From NCBI GenBank assembly GCA_030549495.1, contig JAUIRK010000916.1, positions 657,501-721,500 on the forward strand: DNA of 64,000 bases. The letters run 5' to 3'. How positions within the stretch are numbered: position 1 is the first letter of the stretch; each line of letters begins with the position of its first letter. Positions 1 to 11,382 of the stretch are shown here, piece by piece. Origin of the DNA: Nectonema munidae. Taxonomy: Eukaryota > Nematomorpha > Nectonematoida > Nectonematidae. Both the position numbers and the translations under genes were made by a program. The notes beneath the pieces are model-generated. The model was not told the origin of the DNA and did not search any database. It saw only the letters and a program-made list of their open reading frames with translations.

Positions 1-11
1 TTGAATAAGAA

Positions 12-17
12 TTTATT
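12..17 (-). promoter_or_regulatory. Poly(A) signal of MRPL12
   Basis: On the minus strand AATAAA lies 25 bases after the MRPL12 stop codon, giving a very short 3' UTR. The window ends just beyond, so the cleavage site may lie outside it. Confidence 0.5.
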
Positions 18-41
18 AAAATGATAGATGAGGAGCATCCA

Positions 42-3000
42 TTAAATGATTTCACATTTTGCCCCGATCTCTTCAAATGATTTCTTCAGTTTTTCTACTT
101 CTTCTTTCTCCATTTCTGACTTTATTATCTGAGGAAAGGATTCTACATATTTCTTGGCCTAAATAGATTCTTACTTTAAAACAAAATTTTTGATGAGTAA
201 ATGAACAAGATAGAATTTATTACTTTAATAACACTAAGTTTGTTGGCCACATGGTCTATATAAAACTTTAGCAATTTACTTTATTTTAGTATAAAATAAG
301 CACAATTTACTATAATGCTCCTGACATAAAATAACAGTGAAAGAAATCTATTTTTACCAACAACAGAAACGAAAGGTATCAAAATTAAAATTTTGAAAGA
401 ATTCACTTTTAAGTTTTGTTCCTTCTAACAATATTTTTAAAAAATGGTGCCTTAGTAAAGCAGAAGTCAGCTAACTTTTTCGTGAAAAGGCCGCATTTCT
501 TTTGATTCAAAATCTTTCACGCTTGTAAAAAACTAAATTTTTCTTCATTAAAATCTTCCGTAATCATGGAAGAAATAATCCGTGCAGTTCAAACGTATAG
601 TTTTTAAACAGGGAACCTACAAATTAATTTTTATAAACTGTAACTTCATTGTATGTTTTTATGATATAAAATTATCCATAATCTTTGTAGATCACTATAA
701 TCATATGGTTGCACTTTAAGTGTTTCTAAAGGACATTGATATCATATTGTTTATGACTATTCTTCATGTTTAATCACTTTATTTTGATATTGTAATTTTT
801 TTAAAAAATTATAATGTTTTTTCTTCTCTTAAAAATTTTTTAAAAATTTTGTTAGAATTATGTTAAAAAACAACAATAAATGTGGTGGTTGGAAAATACC
901 CCAAAAAAAAAAATTAATTAAAAAAAAAAAATCTTTTAAGTATTTAATTTGGAAAATTTTAAAAAAGCGCTGAAAATTTTGTTTCCAATTGCATCAATCC
1001 TCGTTACAAAGGTATTATTCAAAGTGTTACAATTTAGTTTCAAACATGAAAATTGATCTAGAAAATGAGTGAAACAAAACTAGTGTACTTCTAAACTCTG
1101 AAAGAATTGATAATAATGATTGTTTGAATTGTAATGGCAAAAATAACTAACTTTCTACACAAACATTCTCGTGGCCAATCAAAATTAATTGAAGGAATCG
1201 ACATGTATAACGCGTTATCAGCCGCAAAAAGACAACTTTTTGGTCTAGAGCAGGGTTTCTCAACCGGCGTCCACACAGGTCCATATAATAATTCAGGGGG
1301 TCCACAGCCGAAATATTATAAATTAGAAGTCCACAATGATATTTCATAACTCATAATAGCCCATAACGGTTTTTACTATAAAAAGTTAATTTTTCGTTAT
1401 AATTTTCCCTTAATCATATTATAATTGATTTGAATTAGATTTGCTTTCATTTCAATATGAATTCTAATTATATATGGTTTTCTTTATCATAAGCTCAATA
1501 ATTTTATTAGTGAAAAATATTAAATTAAAATATTTTTTCATGTCAAATTTTTATGAAGGGGTCCACCAAGAGAAAAAGAAGAGAAAAGGGGACCATGGGT
1601 AAAAAAGGTTGAGAAGCACTGGTCTAGAGGAAAGAAAGGGAAGAGAATTTACCACTTTTATGTAGTTGTTTAATCAAACTTTGAAGTTGAGGATCATATT
1701 TTATTACTAACATTCTGAATTCGGATCGAGAAACAATTGAAAGTTTGATAATGGTTCGTTAAAATATTGATTTATTAAAACTGTAGCTTGGAAAAAAATA
1801 ATTTCATTCAAAGTACATACATCTCAATAATTTTGAAAATAGCATGTTTGTGAATTTTACCCCCCCCCCCCCCCCCTCCACGGGGAATAGGTCACCCTGA
1901 CCTTACCCCCTTCCTAAATCCCTCCCTGTGCTGTGAACACTTTTGAAGGGAAAAAAGTAAAGCTTGAAAAAAATATTTTTTGAACGCGTATGAGATGCAT
2001 TAATCTCGGGGCCCACAACAACACATGGGAAGAAAAGTCATAAATTCTCTTTTGAATAGTGGTATAAAATGGAACACGCCACCCTTCCTTGCTTTCTACA
2101 AATTTTAAATGTGAGTTTTTTGTTTTATTCTTCTCTTGGTTTCAGATCTTGCTTGCTTATAGTTCGATACAAGTGATGCAGTAGTGTCATTACCACACAC
2201 TAGCGTTGAAAAATAACAGAAAATTATAAAATCGATCTGAACAAAAAATTTCGCAAAAACCAGTTTTGATGTATATGATTTTGTATTTGATTTATTATAT
2301 AGTCATACATCCAGGATGTGTGTAAATCAGAGGCGCACATCCGGGTGCGAGGGGGCGAAAATGACCTTCCCCCCCCCCCCCCCCAATAATTTTCTATAAG
2401 TAAGAGTTGCTGCTTGTTTATAAAACATGTATGATGATCATGATATCTATGTATGAAGAATGGAGACTTTCGAATCAATCAAACATCACATGCCAAGCTG
2501 CTCTGAAATTCCTATCGAACATATTTTACAGGCGATGGGTGAGATCTATATAATAATAATCCATTGCTTCAATAAGTCAGCAATGTTTATCACAGTGTCT
2601 CCTCTTTATAGTATTTTTGGGCAAACACACGTTGATGATCCACTAGATTTTCTCATCTTCTGTCACAGTCATTCTATTTCTCTTTCTGTCTCCTCTGTTT
2701 TTCTCTTGCGCTTTCTCTGCTAAAACTCAATCATTCACTCAAGCTCTCTTCTTTCATTCAAGCCCTCTTCTCTTGTTAAGCCTTCCTATCTCATTCAGTT
2801 CTCTTCTCTCCAGTGACGTAGCTAGGCTGGGGCATGAGGGGCCGTGCCCACACTCCTATGTACCGCATGGTGCCCCCATGCAACTTATGCGATATCAGTT
2901 TTTGAAAATTTCTCCAATGAAAGGATCAAGAAAGTATACAAAATGTTGCTCACGTTTTTTGTTTTTAAATTGTGCCCCCCCCCCCCCCCCATTAACTTTT

Positions 3001-6000
3001 TTCTGGTTACACCACTGCTTCTATCTAATTTGCATTTAGAGTTAAATTAAAATAGTTTCCAATTGTTACAATTTTATATTAATGAATATTGTTAGACTCG
3101 CGCTAAGAATTTTTTTCAACAAAGGTCATTTAATCTTTATCACTACGTTTGTTACATTTGAAAACTTTTATTTTTTCGAGTCAAGAAATTTTTTTAATAG
3201 CTATTTGAGAATGAATATTTTGACTAGCTATTCGGGTTAAAAGCAAGAATACTCTATTTTCTTAATATTTGAGCAGAGATATCTTTTATAATGTTCGATT
3301 GTTAAATTTTATAAGTTTTAATTTAAGATTATAGTATTATAATCAACAAATTTTCTTTAAAAAAGGTATTTGATTATGTACAGTGTTACTTATAAAATTT
3401 AACAATCGAACATTATAAAAGATATTAAGAAGAATTATTAAAAAATTTTATATTCTTGTTTATTTTATCTCTATTAAATTATTTCAAATTAATCATTTTA
3501 TCTCTTAATTTTTTAGAATTGTCCATGAGACAAAATGTCTTATGAAAATAATGGGGCGAATTGTCCATGGGACGAACTGTCTTATGAAAATAATGGAACG
3601 AATTGTCCATGGGACGAACTGTCTTATGAAAATAATGGGGCGAAATGTCCGAGGACCAAACTAACATAAATCAAAGTATACGAGAAAAGAAAACTATTGC
3701 GTTTTTTTGAATATTTGTCTACAAATAAAATTCTGAGAGCTGTCATAAATAATAGATCAAGTACATTTTTAACAACTGAAACGTTTTGTTTCGATATTTT
3801 TACTGAATTTTATTTGTAGACAAATATTCAAAAAAACGCAATGGTTTTTTTTTCTCGTATACTTTGATTTATGTTAGTTTGGTCCTCCGACATTTCGCCC
3901 CATTATTTTCATAAGACAGTTCGTCCCATGGACAATTCGCTCCATTATTTTCATAAGACAGTTCGTCCCATTATTTTCATAAGACATTTTGTTTCATGGA
4001 CAATTCGCCCCGTTATTTTCATAAGATATTTTGTCTCATGGACAATTCTAAAAAATTAAGAGATAAAATGATTAATTTGAAATAATTTAATAGAGATAAA
4101 ATAAACAAGAATATAAAATTTTTTAATAATTTTACACATTTAATAAGCAAAGATGGATGAAACAAATAGCCTATGAGACAATTTGTCAGGGGGCAAATTG
4201 TTTTTGGGACGAAATGTCTATCGACCGTTAGATTAAATAATTTTTTAATTAAAAGGGCTAGCTACTTAAATGTTGGCTTTTGCTGTTTATAAAAATTTGA
4301 AAATATCAAATAAACTCTAAATCTTTATGCCTCCTATTATTTTGAAATTATTCTGAGAACAGACGGTCCCATTTTAAAATAGTGAAAATTGCTTTATTAG
4401 TTTATTTTCTTTCCTTTCTCTCTTATGTTAATTATGTAGCAAATTTTTCAATTTTAAGTAAAAGGTAAGGTACAGCGGGTGTATTTTCATTGACCAGGCA
4501 CTGATGTACCGTTTATGTCAAACTATGAACAAATTCGTATCGATGAGGAATCGAATCAAGAGGCTTCCGTGCTAAGTCCATCATCTCAACCAACCTGTCA
4601 TGCCACCCATAGATCATCGGTGGTTCATATAAAGTAGGGGATATACGTCAAATTAGTTTTCAAAAAACTTAAGTTATGCTCTAAAATTTTTTTAGTTTTT
4701 TTTGTAGCTCTATAACTTTTTTTGATAGACTTTTTTTCCTTAAAAGTTATTATAAAAGGCAAATCATTGCAAAATGTTAACAGTTATTTTACTTTTTGTA
4801 GATTTTTGTAGCTTGTATCAATTTAGCTTTTAAACTATTTTTGAATGATGCTGAGTAAAATGAAATAATGCGATCTTAATTTTTTGTTTGCACAATTATA
4901 ACTTCGTTTTTTACCCTTGCCCCTGAATCAATCACATTTTTTCATATAAACATCACAGGGTGTCTAGTAGACTCTTTGCCTTTAGACTACATTCACTCAT
5001 ATAAAACTTCCAACCTTCAGTTATTTGTTTTCTCTATGAATCAAATATCCTTTCATCAATTCCCGTAATGTGCCTGGTAGACTACTTCATTTTTCAAATG
5101 AAAAGCTTATTCCACCCCCTAACAATTTTGGATTTTTTTAAACTAGTGTATATTCGATGGTTGTGGGTAAAAATGCCCCCTGAAAAAATGCCCCCAATTA
5201 AAAAGTAGGAAAAAATGGCCCCTAATTTTTGATTTTCATGATTTTTTTAAATTATATAAATATTTTTATTTGGTACCACGAAAGACTAAATTTCTAAAAT
5301 TTCTTAATCTATAGGGTTTTTTTCTTTATAAAGTTCTTGAAAACAATAGCAAAGGTGCAGATTTGTGGGAATGTGTTCTTAAAATCAGTTAAAACACAAA
5401 TTATATTTACAAAGTGTTCTGATAAACACAAAGTCCAAAAATATTTGCTGTTTTATAATTTTTTTTTGTATTTAAAAAAATTTCCTATGCTGAGTTTTTT
5501 AGTTTACTTTAATTAAATTTTAAATGTTTTAGATGAAAAGTTAACTTTTGTTTTTTTTACAAAAAATCCTTATTTGACATCTTTTTTAAAAAAAAATTTT
5601 TTTAAAATCTTAATTAATAATTTTTTGAAATTTTTTGTGTTGGGGCATTTTTTCCTAATTTTAAATTGGGGCATTTTTTCGGTTGCATTTTTACTGGGGG
5701 TTCATACTTTTTAATTGGGCCAATTTTTCCGGGGGCATTTTTTCTGCGCACCATATTCGATATGCAAATTTAATTAAAATATTTTCGCTGGAAGTATAGT
5801 ATTTAAATTCACCAAATTTGTAAAAAAAAATATAAAGTAGTTTTATAAATTTAGGTATGCGCTGAATACACTCTATTTTTAACGATTGCTTGAATATTTG
5901 GTCTCCCGTGGTATTTCTAGACCACTAATTTTGAAAATTGCAACAAAAAAATTTTGCCCCCCCCCCAATAATTTTGAGGATGTGCGCCCTTGGTGTAAAT

Positions 6001-9000
6001 GACGGTTATTAGCATGAAACATTGAATATTCCTTCAGGTATATTTGAAGTAAATGTTGAGGTAAATATTCTACAAAAGAAAAACCTCTTTTGCTTTCCTT
6101 GATGGTTGTTGAGCAGGATATTGGAAACCAAATTTTCGATCTAGAAGTAGCGTCACTAAAGTTAAATTTGGCTTTCAAATCTACCATATCCGAATGATAT
6201 ATCATGAAAATTTTATTTCATGATATTCGATAGATATTTCTTCCTCTGCACATTGTTGGGGTTTTTTCGATTACGAATATCCTAATTGTTCATATTTTTT
6301 TAAAATATTATTAAAAATTAGTTCCACACCTTTTTAAGAAAAGTTTCATTAATATCTCAGTTAAGTGAATTAACATCATTAGAGTATACAAAATCTACAA
6401 ATATTTGCAAAGGCAGTAAAGCGTCAACCAATTTTTAGAAAAGAATCCGATCTTCAAAAAACACTTTCGTTTAAGCATAATAAAACCATCAATCATATAA
6501 GGTAGACTGATGCATCAAACTCTACAATCCGAAATTAATTGTATCACTTTACCCTCAAATTATTATAAGTAATGTAGTCGATAAAATTCAATTTTGCCTA
6601 TTCTCCTAACTTTTTAATTAATTGTTAAATATTGAAATAAAAACCAATAAAAATGAAAAGTTTTTTGATTTGGAAAAATCGGTTATAATGAAGATTGGTC
6701 AAAGATCAGGTTTTTATAAGCGCTTTCCAACACTGCCACGCACACCTTTACAAGTATAGCCTTGGAGGTTATGACAAGGTTTAAATAGTTGGCGTATTAA
6801 AACATTTTCTAAGTTAATCTCGGGATAAATTTTGTTTGCTTAAAATCTATCCGAAAGGATAAAAACGTAAATATTGAAATATAACTTTAAAATAAAACAA
6901 GATAACAAAGAATACTTGAACAAGATTTAAATCTGGCATTAATTGCTTAATTTCTTTGATGAGGGAAATTTTTTTGCTTTCATTGAAAGATGTCAGTTTA
7001 AGAGAAAAGTAAATTTGTTTCTTTTCAGTTTCCTTCTATAAAACAATAAAAGAAAGTTGATCAGTATGAACACGCAAATCTCTGGCCACAAAACAGCAAG
7101 ATGCTAAAATTGTGATCATTTGAAATAAATGTGTCTCTTGAATTTGATATACAAAATACCTCTTCAAGGTCGGCTTGTGGTGTTACTGCTTGTACAACGG
7201 TAGGCTCTTTGATGTTTAGAGTTTTCTAAATAAGATGAAAAATTTTGATATGTCAGTGAGAAGCTCAATTAATAAAAGTTGTTAAACGAAGAAAAATAGA
7301 GATGTCAATGGTTCGCCCTCTTCTAAACTGCGAACAGTATTGACTAACGTTCTTCTAAAAGCCAACCAACTGTCAGCCATGCCAATTATTTTCTTTTCAA
7401 AGAATTTTCAAAATTTTTTATTTTACTATTAAATTAAATTGTGAAATTTTTTACTGTTCCAACTTTCAACTTTTTATTATAAACATTCAAATTGCTGTTT
7501 TCAAAATAATTTTTACTATTTTATATTCTTTAACTATAATTAAAAAGATATTAATTATACACGCCCATGACTCAAGAAAAGTGTTTTTCTGGACAAAAAT
7601 ACCTAATCTTATTAGTAAAAAATAAAATTTTGAGAACTTCTCATTTGCGCTATAAGATCAACTTGATTGACAATTGAGGACAAAAATTAGCTGCCAGACT
7701 ACCATGTCTTACAAAAACAGTGACCATTGACATCCCTATTAGTAAAATAGGGTCATTGAGCATAGAATAGGAATCATAAAGGAATGCAGTAATGACGTGG
7801 AATGCTAAACCTTATCAGGTTGTCGAAAAGCTGGCTGCATTATTCTTAAACAAAATAGTTATGCCCACATCGATTAACGTGTGCAATACTAGTCAAAATA
7901 CTGGGTTGGGAAGAAGGCAAGCACTACATACCCTCGCTAAAATGCTTGAATTTTTCCTTGTCTAAAAAGCTGTCGCAATACAGTTCTGTATATTTTGTAA
8001 TTAATACTCAAATTCAGGTACACATAAATTTGCATCCATTATGCATAGACAGTCAAGCCTGCATTTCGAGCAGGGTTGAGGAGTTCGAGATTTTAAATGA
8101 AAGAGATGGGAGTCGGAAAAACTTTTGAGTACGATATTTTCATATGATGGAAAGACCACTAACATTAAGTAGCGTTAACGACCAGAATAATCAATCAGAC
8201 GATATCTAATGTAAAGCAGAAGATGTGTATTTAAGAGCTTTGATAAACGTAGACGATTTTATTTTTGTAAAGTCGACACGATATCTGAGGTAAAGCAGAA
8301 GATGTGTATTTAAGAGCTTTGATAAACGCAGACGATTTTATTTTTGTAAAGTCGACTATAGTCGATATTGGGCGTTAACGGGTTAATGATGATCGAATAA
8401 GCAAATGGGAAGAATTGAAAGTGATAGCTATAGACATGTAGCAGGTTTCACAGTACTGTTCTGTCATTTTGCCGATGAGTCTCAACTATAGGGATCTTTC
8501 CTTTGCCACAACACAGAACATAAAACTAGGTTAGTTTAATTTATAAAACGAGGATTATGTGAAGGATAGACCCTTAAAAAGGAAGGTCCAAACTCTTAAT
8601 CCAATTATATTATCTAAAAATTAAAAGCGATATTATAATTAGAATGAAATGTTCACTAAATGGAGCATGCTTAGAAAAAAACAAACACTCATCTAATCTT
8701 GGCAAAAATACCTAAGAATTCTAAATAATGTCACAAGGAATCATAATTAATAGGGGCTGTACCTACTTAAGAACTGAACTCAGATATCACTTTGGAAAGA
8801 ATGGATGTAAAGAGTTTAGAAGGAAGAAAAAAACACCTTACTTTAAGAAGAATGTTTAAATCAGAAACTTCAACAAGATTCAAGGATGCTATTTCCTTTA
8901 CAATGCCCTGGATCTTTGAAGAGTAAACCTTGGGTTCGTTATCAGCAGGAGGCATCGATATTGCTTCGACGCAAAAGAATCTAGCGTTAGATACTGATAG

Positions 9001-9099
9001 TGGAGGACCATTTGGAGAAAGCTGGAATGCTGCGAGCATCTTTTTTGTGTAGACTTTGTGACAAAAATTGAATCGTGAGATTGCTCTATAGTGAAACAT
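42..9099 (-). CDS. MRPL12: Mitochondrial ribosomal protein L12 (bL12m), four exons
   Basis: Complete gene of 186 aa. Coding exons: 9099-8842 (86 aa), 7225-7160 (22 aa), 7035-6916 (40 aa), 158-42 (38 aa plus stop). Every junction is GT-AG in phase 0. The protein starts with a short basic leader (MFHYRAISRFNFCHK), as expected for mitochondrial import. The N-terminal dimerisation segment follows (KIQGIVKEIASLNLVEVSDL, then LNILLK, about residues 62-86), then a short linker exon. The C-terminal factor-binding domain begins FSLKLTSFNESKKISLIKE and continues AKKYVESFPQ to KCEII. Length is close to human MRPL12 (198 aa). L12 forms the flexible stalk of the mitochondrial large ribosomal subunit and recruits translation factors. 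The third intron is 6.76 kb because composite transposon copy A and other repeats sit in it; intron 1 (1.6 kb) holds a TTAA-flanked MITE. The start is the first ATG of the exon; an extra 5' non-coding exon is possible. Confidence 0.94.
1251..1621. mobile_element. hAT-type MITE, 371 bp, intact target duplication
   Basis: Terminal inverted repeats CAGGGTTTCTCAACC (left) and CAGTGCTTCTCAACC (right, reverse complement). The 8-bp target duplication gtctagag is perfect on both sides (1243-1250 and 1622-1629). CAG ends with an 8-bp duplication are the hAT signature. There is no coding content, so it moved with a transposase made elsewhere. It lies in intron 3 of MRPL12. The perfect duplication suggests a fairly recent insertion. 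Confidence 0.9.
1860..1877. repeat. Poly-C tract
   Basis: A run of about 17 cytosines followed by a C-rich stretch to about 1930, in MRPL12 intron 3. Poly-C or poly-G runs recur at the ends of several repeats in this window. Confidence 0.7.
2144..2190 (+). repeat. Fragment of tRNA-derived SINE tail
   Basis: Contains tatagttcgatacaagtg, matching the tail of the SINE at 24902-25043 (catagttcgatacaagcgg). Only the tail is present and the tRNA-like head is missing. Confidence 0.55.
2811..3017. mobile_element. Small hAT MITE nested in composite copy A
   Basis: Ends CAGTGACGTAGCTAG and (reverse complement) CAGTGGTGTAACCAG, 207 bp, with near-identical 8-bp flanks cttctctc and cttctatc. A 15-bp poly-C tract lies near the right end. 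The same insertion at the same site is present in copy B, so it predates duplication of the composite. Confidence 0.82.
3279..3425. repeat. Perfect 37-bp inverted repeat (copy A only)
   Basis: Positions 3279-3315 and 3389-3425 are exact reverse complements, separated by 73 bp. It lies in the part of copy A absent from copy B. The very AT-rich stem-loop could be a foldback or MITE remnant. Confidence 0.85.
3434..4130. repeat. Large palindrome with 42-bp minisatellite arms (copy A)
   Basis: Positions 3434-3733 and 3806-4130 are near-perfect inverted arms around a 72-bp centre. Each arm carries tandem units of about 42 bp (core gtccatgggacgaactgtct plus cttatgaaaataatgg). There are about three units in the left arm and about four in the right. 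Copy B has only one arm (about 12980-13290), so the second arm arose by inverted duplication in A or was lost in B. Confidence 0.85.
4464..4608 (-). repeat. tRNA-derived SINE inside composite copy A
   Basis: Read on the minus strand it has a tRNA-like head (gttggttgagatgatgg, then a B-box-like gattcgattcc) and the tail atagtttgacataaacgg. That is the order seen in SINEs at 12509-12653, 24902-25043 and 53500-53643. It is diverged from the other two and shared with copy B, so it is an old insertion in the composite. Confidence 0.72.
5159..5752. mobile_element. Mutator-like MITE nested in composite copy A
   Basis: 594 bp with ends GGTTGTGGGTAAAAATGCC and (reverse complement) GGTGCGCAGAAAAAATGCC. 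It is flanked by a perfect 9-bp duplication atattcgat (5150-5158 and 5753-5761). A 9-bp duplication with long inverted ends is typical of Mutator-like elements. There is no coding capacity. The same insertion is present in copy B at 11383-11961. Confidence 0.8.
6001..6205 (-). other. Open reading stretch of unknown origin in MRPL12 intron 3
   Basis: A 68-codon open stretch next to copy A reads with normal-looking amino acid use (for example KESKRGFSFVEYLPQHLLQI). I do not recognise a family. It has no convincing splice partner among the MRPL12 exons, whose frame is complete without it. It may be a remnant of an unrecognised transposon or a chance reading frame. Confidence 0.2.
8165..8386. mobile_element. 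piggyBac-like MITE with internal tandem duplication
   Basis: Bounded by TTAA at both ends (8165-8168 and 8383-8386), with inverted termini around GCGTTAACGACC and GGGCGTTAACGGG. TTAA targets are typical of piggyBac. A 79-bp unit is tandemly duplicated (8200-8278 and 8279-8357, nearly identical). A related copy with one unit lies at 58948-59046. It sits in MRPL12 intron 1. Confidence 0.6.
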
Positions 9100-9255
9100 T
9101 CAAAGAAAATTTATGCATTTGGAAATTTTAACGGCTATACGCCTGGGAATAAGATTTGTATATTGGGAACAAAATTGGATATACTAAAAAACGATCAATT
9201 GTATTAGAATTTAGAATGATAATAATAATAATAGCAGCCATCGGTTCGACTACAA
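9100..9255 (-). promoter_or_regulatory. Short unique stretch upstream of MRPL12
   Basis: Only about 155 bp separate the MRPL12 start codon from a hAT relic starting at 9256. The core promoter and any short 5' UTR must lie here or within the relic. No clear TATA box is visible on the minus strand. Confidence 0.3.
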
Positions 9256-11140
9256 CAGGGTTTCCAACCTTTTTGTTGCTGTGTACCACTTATGGACTTA
9301 TGCTGTAGGTACGTACCACCTAACTTTAACGATTAGTTTTTGACCATAAAAGAACTATACTAAAAGGTTAACAGACACAATAACATATAAATATAATACT
9401 AGTTTTGCAAGCCGTGGAGATATTATGCTCACACAACATCGGAAATTGTGTTCTGGGTTTACGAAACGATTTCTTGGCTTCGACTTGATTGTAAGAAAGG
9501 TAGAAAACTCTGAGGTAGAAAAGCTGATGAATAGCTTTTCACTAGTGACGGATAGGAGGGACTTACATTTAACCAGAAGTTGGCCAATTTATGATTTTCA
9601 CCTTCGTCGCACTGCAAATCGATGAGTTCTTCTTGTTCACCAGTTCTCACTGTGAGATCACCAGTGCTGTGAATGGATTCCGAATGCAAGTGCATGTTTG
9701 TGCATCACGATCATTGAAGAAGTAGTGCCTGATTTCATCTTTCAACAGAAGGAGATCTTTGGTGATCTCTTGACCAAATGCAATACTAGGCTCCCCCTCC
9801 CCAAGTGACGCCACATTCTCACACATTCCAAACGGTCTGTTCTCAATCCACAAATCGAGCTTTCGAGTAAATGCAGTCAATTTGATTGAGAAATACTTTC
9901 AGCGCGCTAAGAACAATTGAAATGATACATGACTCCAAAAATATCTGACAGGTTAACAAGGTAAAGAATGAAGTTTCTATCTTCAAGGATCTTCTGAACT
10001 TCGTGATCTCTTGTTTGGAAAAACTGAAGCAGCCCCTTTCTCAGCACAAAAAGGAGCATAGTGGTATTCCCTCGAGACAGACACCTCACTTCCGTATGAA
10101 TAGCAATGACGTGTATTCTGATCCGATATCCTCACAAATGACCTTGAAGAAACGACTATTTAGGGCAGATGTCATAATGTAGTTTATCATTTTAACCACC
10201 AGTTTCATGGTTGTCTCAATATCGGGAGGTAGAACTTTAGCAGAGAGAGCAAATCGGTGTATGAAACAGTGAACAGAAGTGACAGATGGAGACACTGCTT
10301 ACACCCGAGCCTGGAACCCAGATTTTTTCCCAAGCATAACAGGAGCGCCGTCAGTTGTGCAACTTAAAAAAGTTTTCATAAGCTTGAACACGTCTTCTCC
10401 TTTTGTTGTAGTTGTCATTTCATTGGTCAAGAGTAATTCACTTCGAATTGCATCATTAGTAGCATAACGCACATATATCAGAAGATGTGCGCAGTTTGAC
10501 AGGTCCATTGATTCGTCCAGTTGTATTGCAAATCCATATTTTGACCCTGTACTTCCATGATGACTGGTTCATTAATATCAGTAGACATTTCTATAAGGTC
10601 TAGTCGTTTTTCTCAAGTCGCTTAAAATAATTAGGATCGCGGTCTTTCTAGTCTGGATGATTAGTTTGGAGATGGCGTTGTAAAAGGCTTCATTGATGCA
10701 TTTGATAATGTCTTCATACACACAACACACCGTTTCACAGATTCTTCCTATTCTTCGATTCATAGAACCAAAATTAAATATTGATTGCTATACTGTCGTT
10801 TGGGTATCTTGATTTATCGCTATAACAATCTGATATAAAATGAAAAGTTGCTTTTTAATATATTGAATATATATAATAATTTACATAATAATCGATAAAA
10901 ATAAACAATCCCAAAAATGGTAGGTTAATTAATCACAGCACTGTACCTACCAAGTCAACAGAATGTGTGTGGATGCTACATTATACGAATATGCACATAT
11001 TTACATGTATTACAGTTGAGGGACTAAAGAAAATGAACTTTGGCAGAATTCACAGTACACAACATTTCTCTGTGTGGGAATGTCTGTGAAAACAAGTACT
11101 TTTTTTGAATTTTTGAAAAACATCCCGCGTACCACCAGGA
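9256..11140 (-). mobile_element. SCAND3/ZBED5-like hAT transposon relic
   Basis: The left end CAGGGTTTCCAACC looks like a hAT terminus. On the minus strand the catalytic core survives in several frames between about 10508 and 9459: CTTDGAPVMLGKKSGF (10508-10299), SVHCFIHRFALSAKVLPPD and NSRFFKVICEDIGSEYTSLL (10295-10086), then SRGNTTMLLFVLRKGLLQFF, NLSDIFG and TRKLDLWIENR. This order matches the RNase H-like fold and inserted helical domain of SCAND3/ZBED5-type hAT transposases. Frames are broken repeatedly, so it is dead. Its right end abuts composite copy B at 11141 with no terminal repeat left. Confidence 0.82.
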
Positions 11141-11382
11141 CAGGGGCGCACATCCTCAAAATTATTGGGGGGCTAAATTTTTGTTGTAATTTTCAAAATT
11201 AGTGGTCTGGAAGTACCATGGGAGACCAAATCTTCAAGCAATACTTTAAAATAGAGTGTATTCAGCGCATACCTTAAGTCCTAAATTTATAAGACTACTT
11301 TATATTTTTTTTTACAAAATTGGTGAATTTAAATACTATACTTCCAGCGAAAATATTTTAATTAAATTTGCATATCGAATAT

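Larger units (their letters stand above)
2328..5992 (+). mobile_element. Composite hAT-type element, copy A (3.67 kb)
   Basis: Begins CAGAGGCGCACATCC and ends GGATGTGCGCCCTTG, an imperfect 15-bp terminal inverted repeat. It is flanked by a perfect 8-bp duplication gtgtaaat (2320-2327 and 5993-6000), which marks it as hAT-type. It has no transposase. The body is a stack of older insertions: a small hAT MITE (2811-3017), a large palindrome with 42-bp repeats (3434-4130), a SINE (4464-4608) and a Mutator-like MITE (5159-5752). Poly-C runs lie just inside both ends. It sits in intron 3 of MRPL12. Copy B at 11141-14160 is an inverted relative with nearly all the same passengers but lacking about 650 bp (roughly 3175-3823 here). 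The duplication and the shared passengers are seen directly; mobilisation by a hAT transposase in trans is inferred. Confidence 0.9.

Noticed and set aside
2460-3050. Plus-strand open frames of 84-88 codons
   Set aside because: They lie across the composite element and its nested MITE, and have no protein-like features.
3517-4050. Regularly spaced 42-bp repeats resembling a CRISPR array
   Set aside because: The units are directly tandem without unique spacers, lie in palindromic arms within a transposon, and the genome is eukaryotic.
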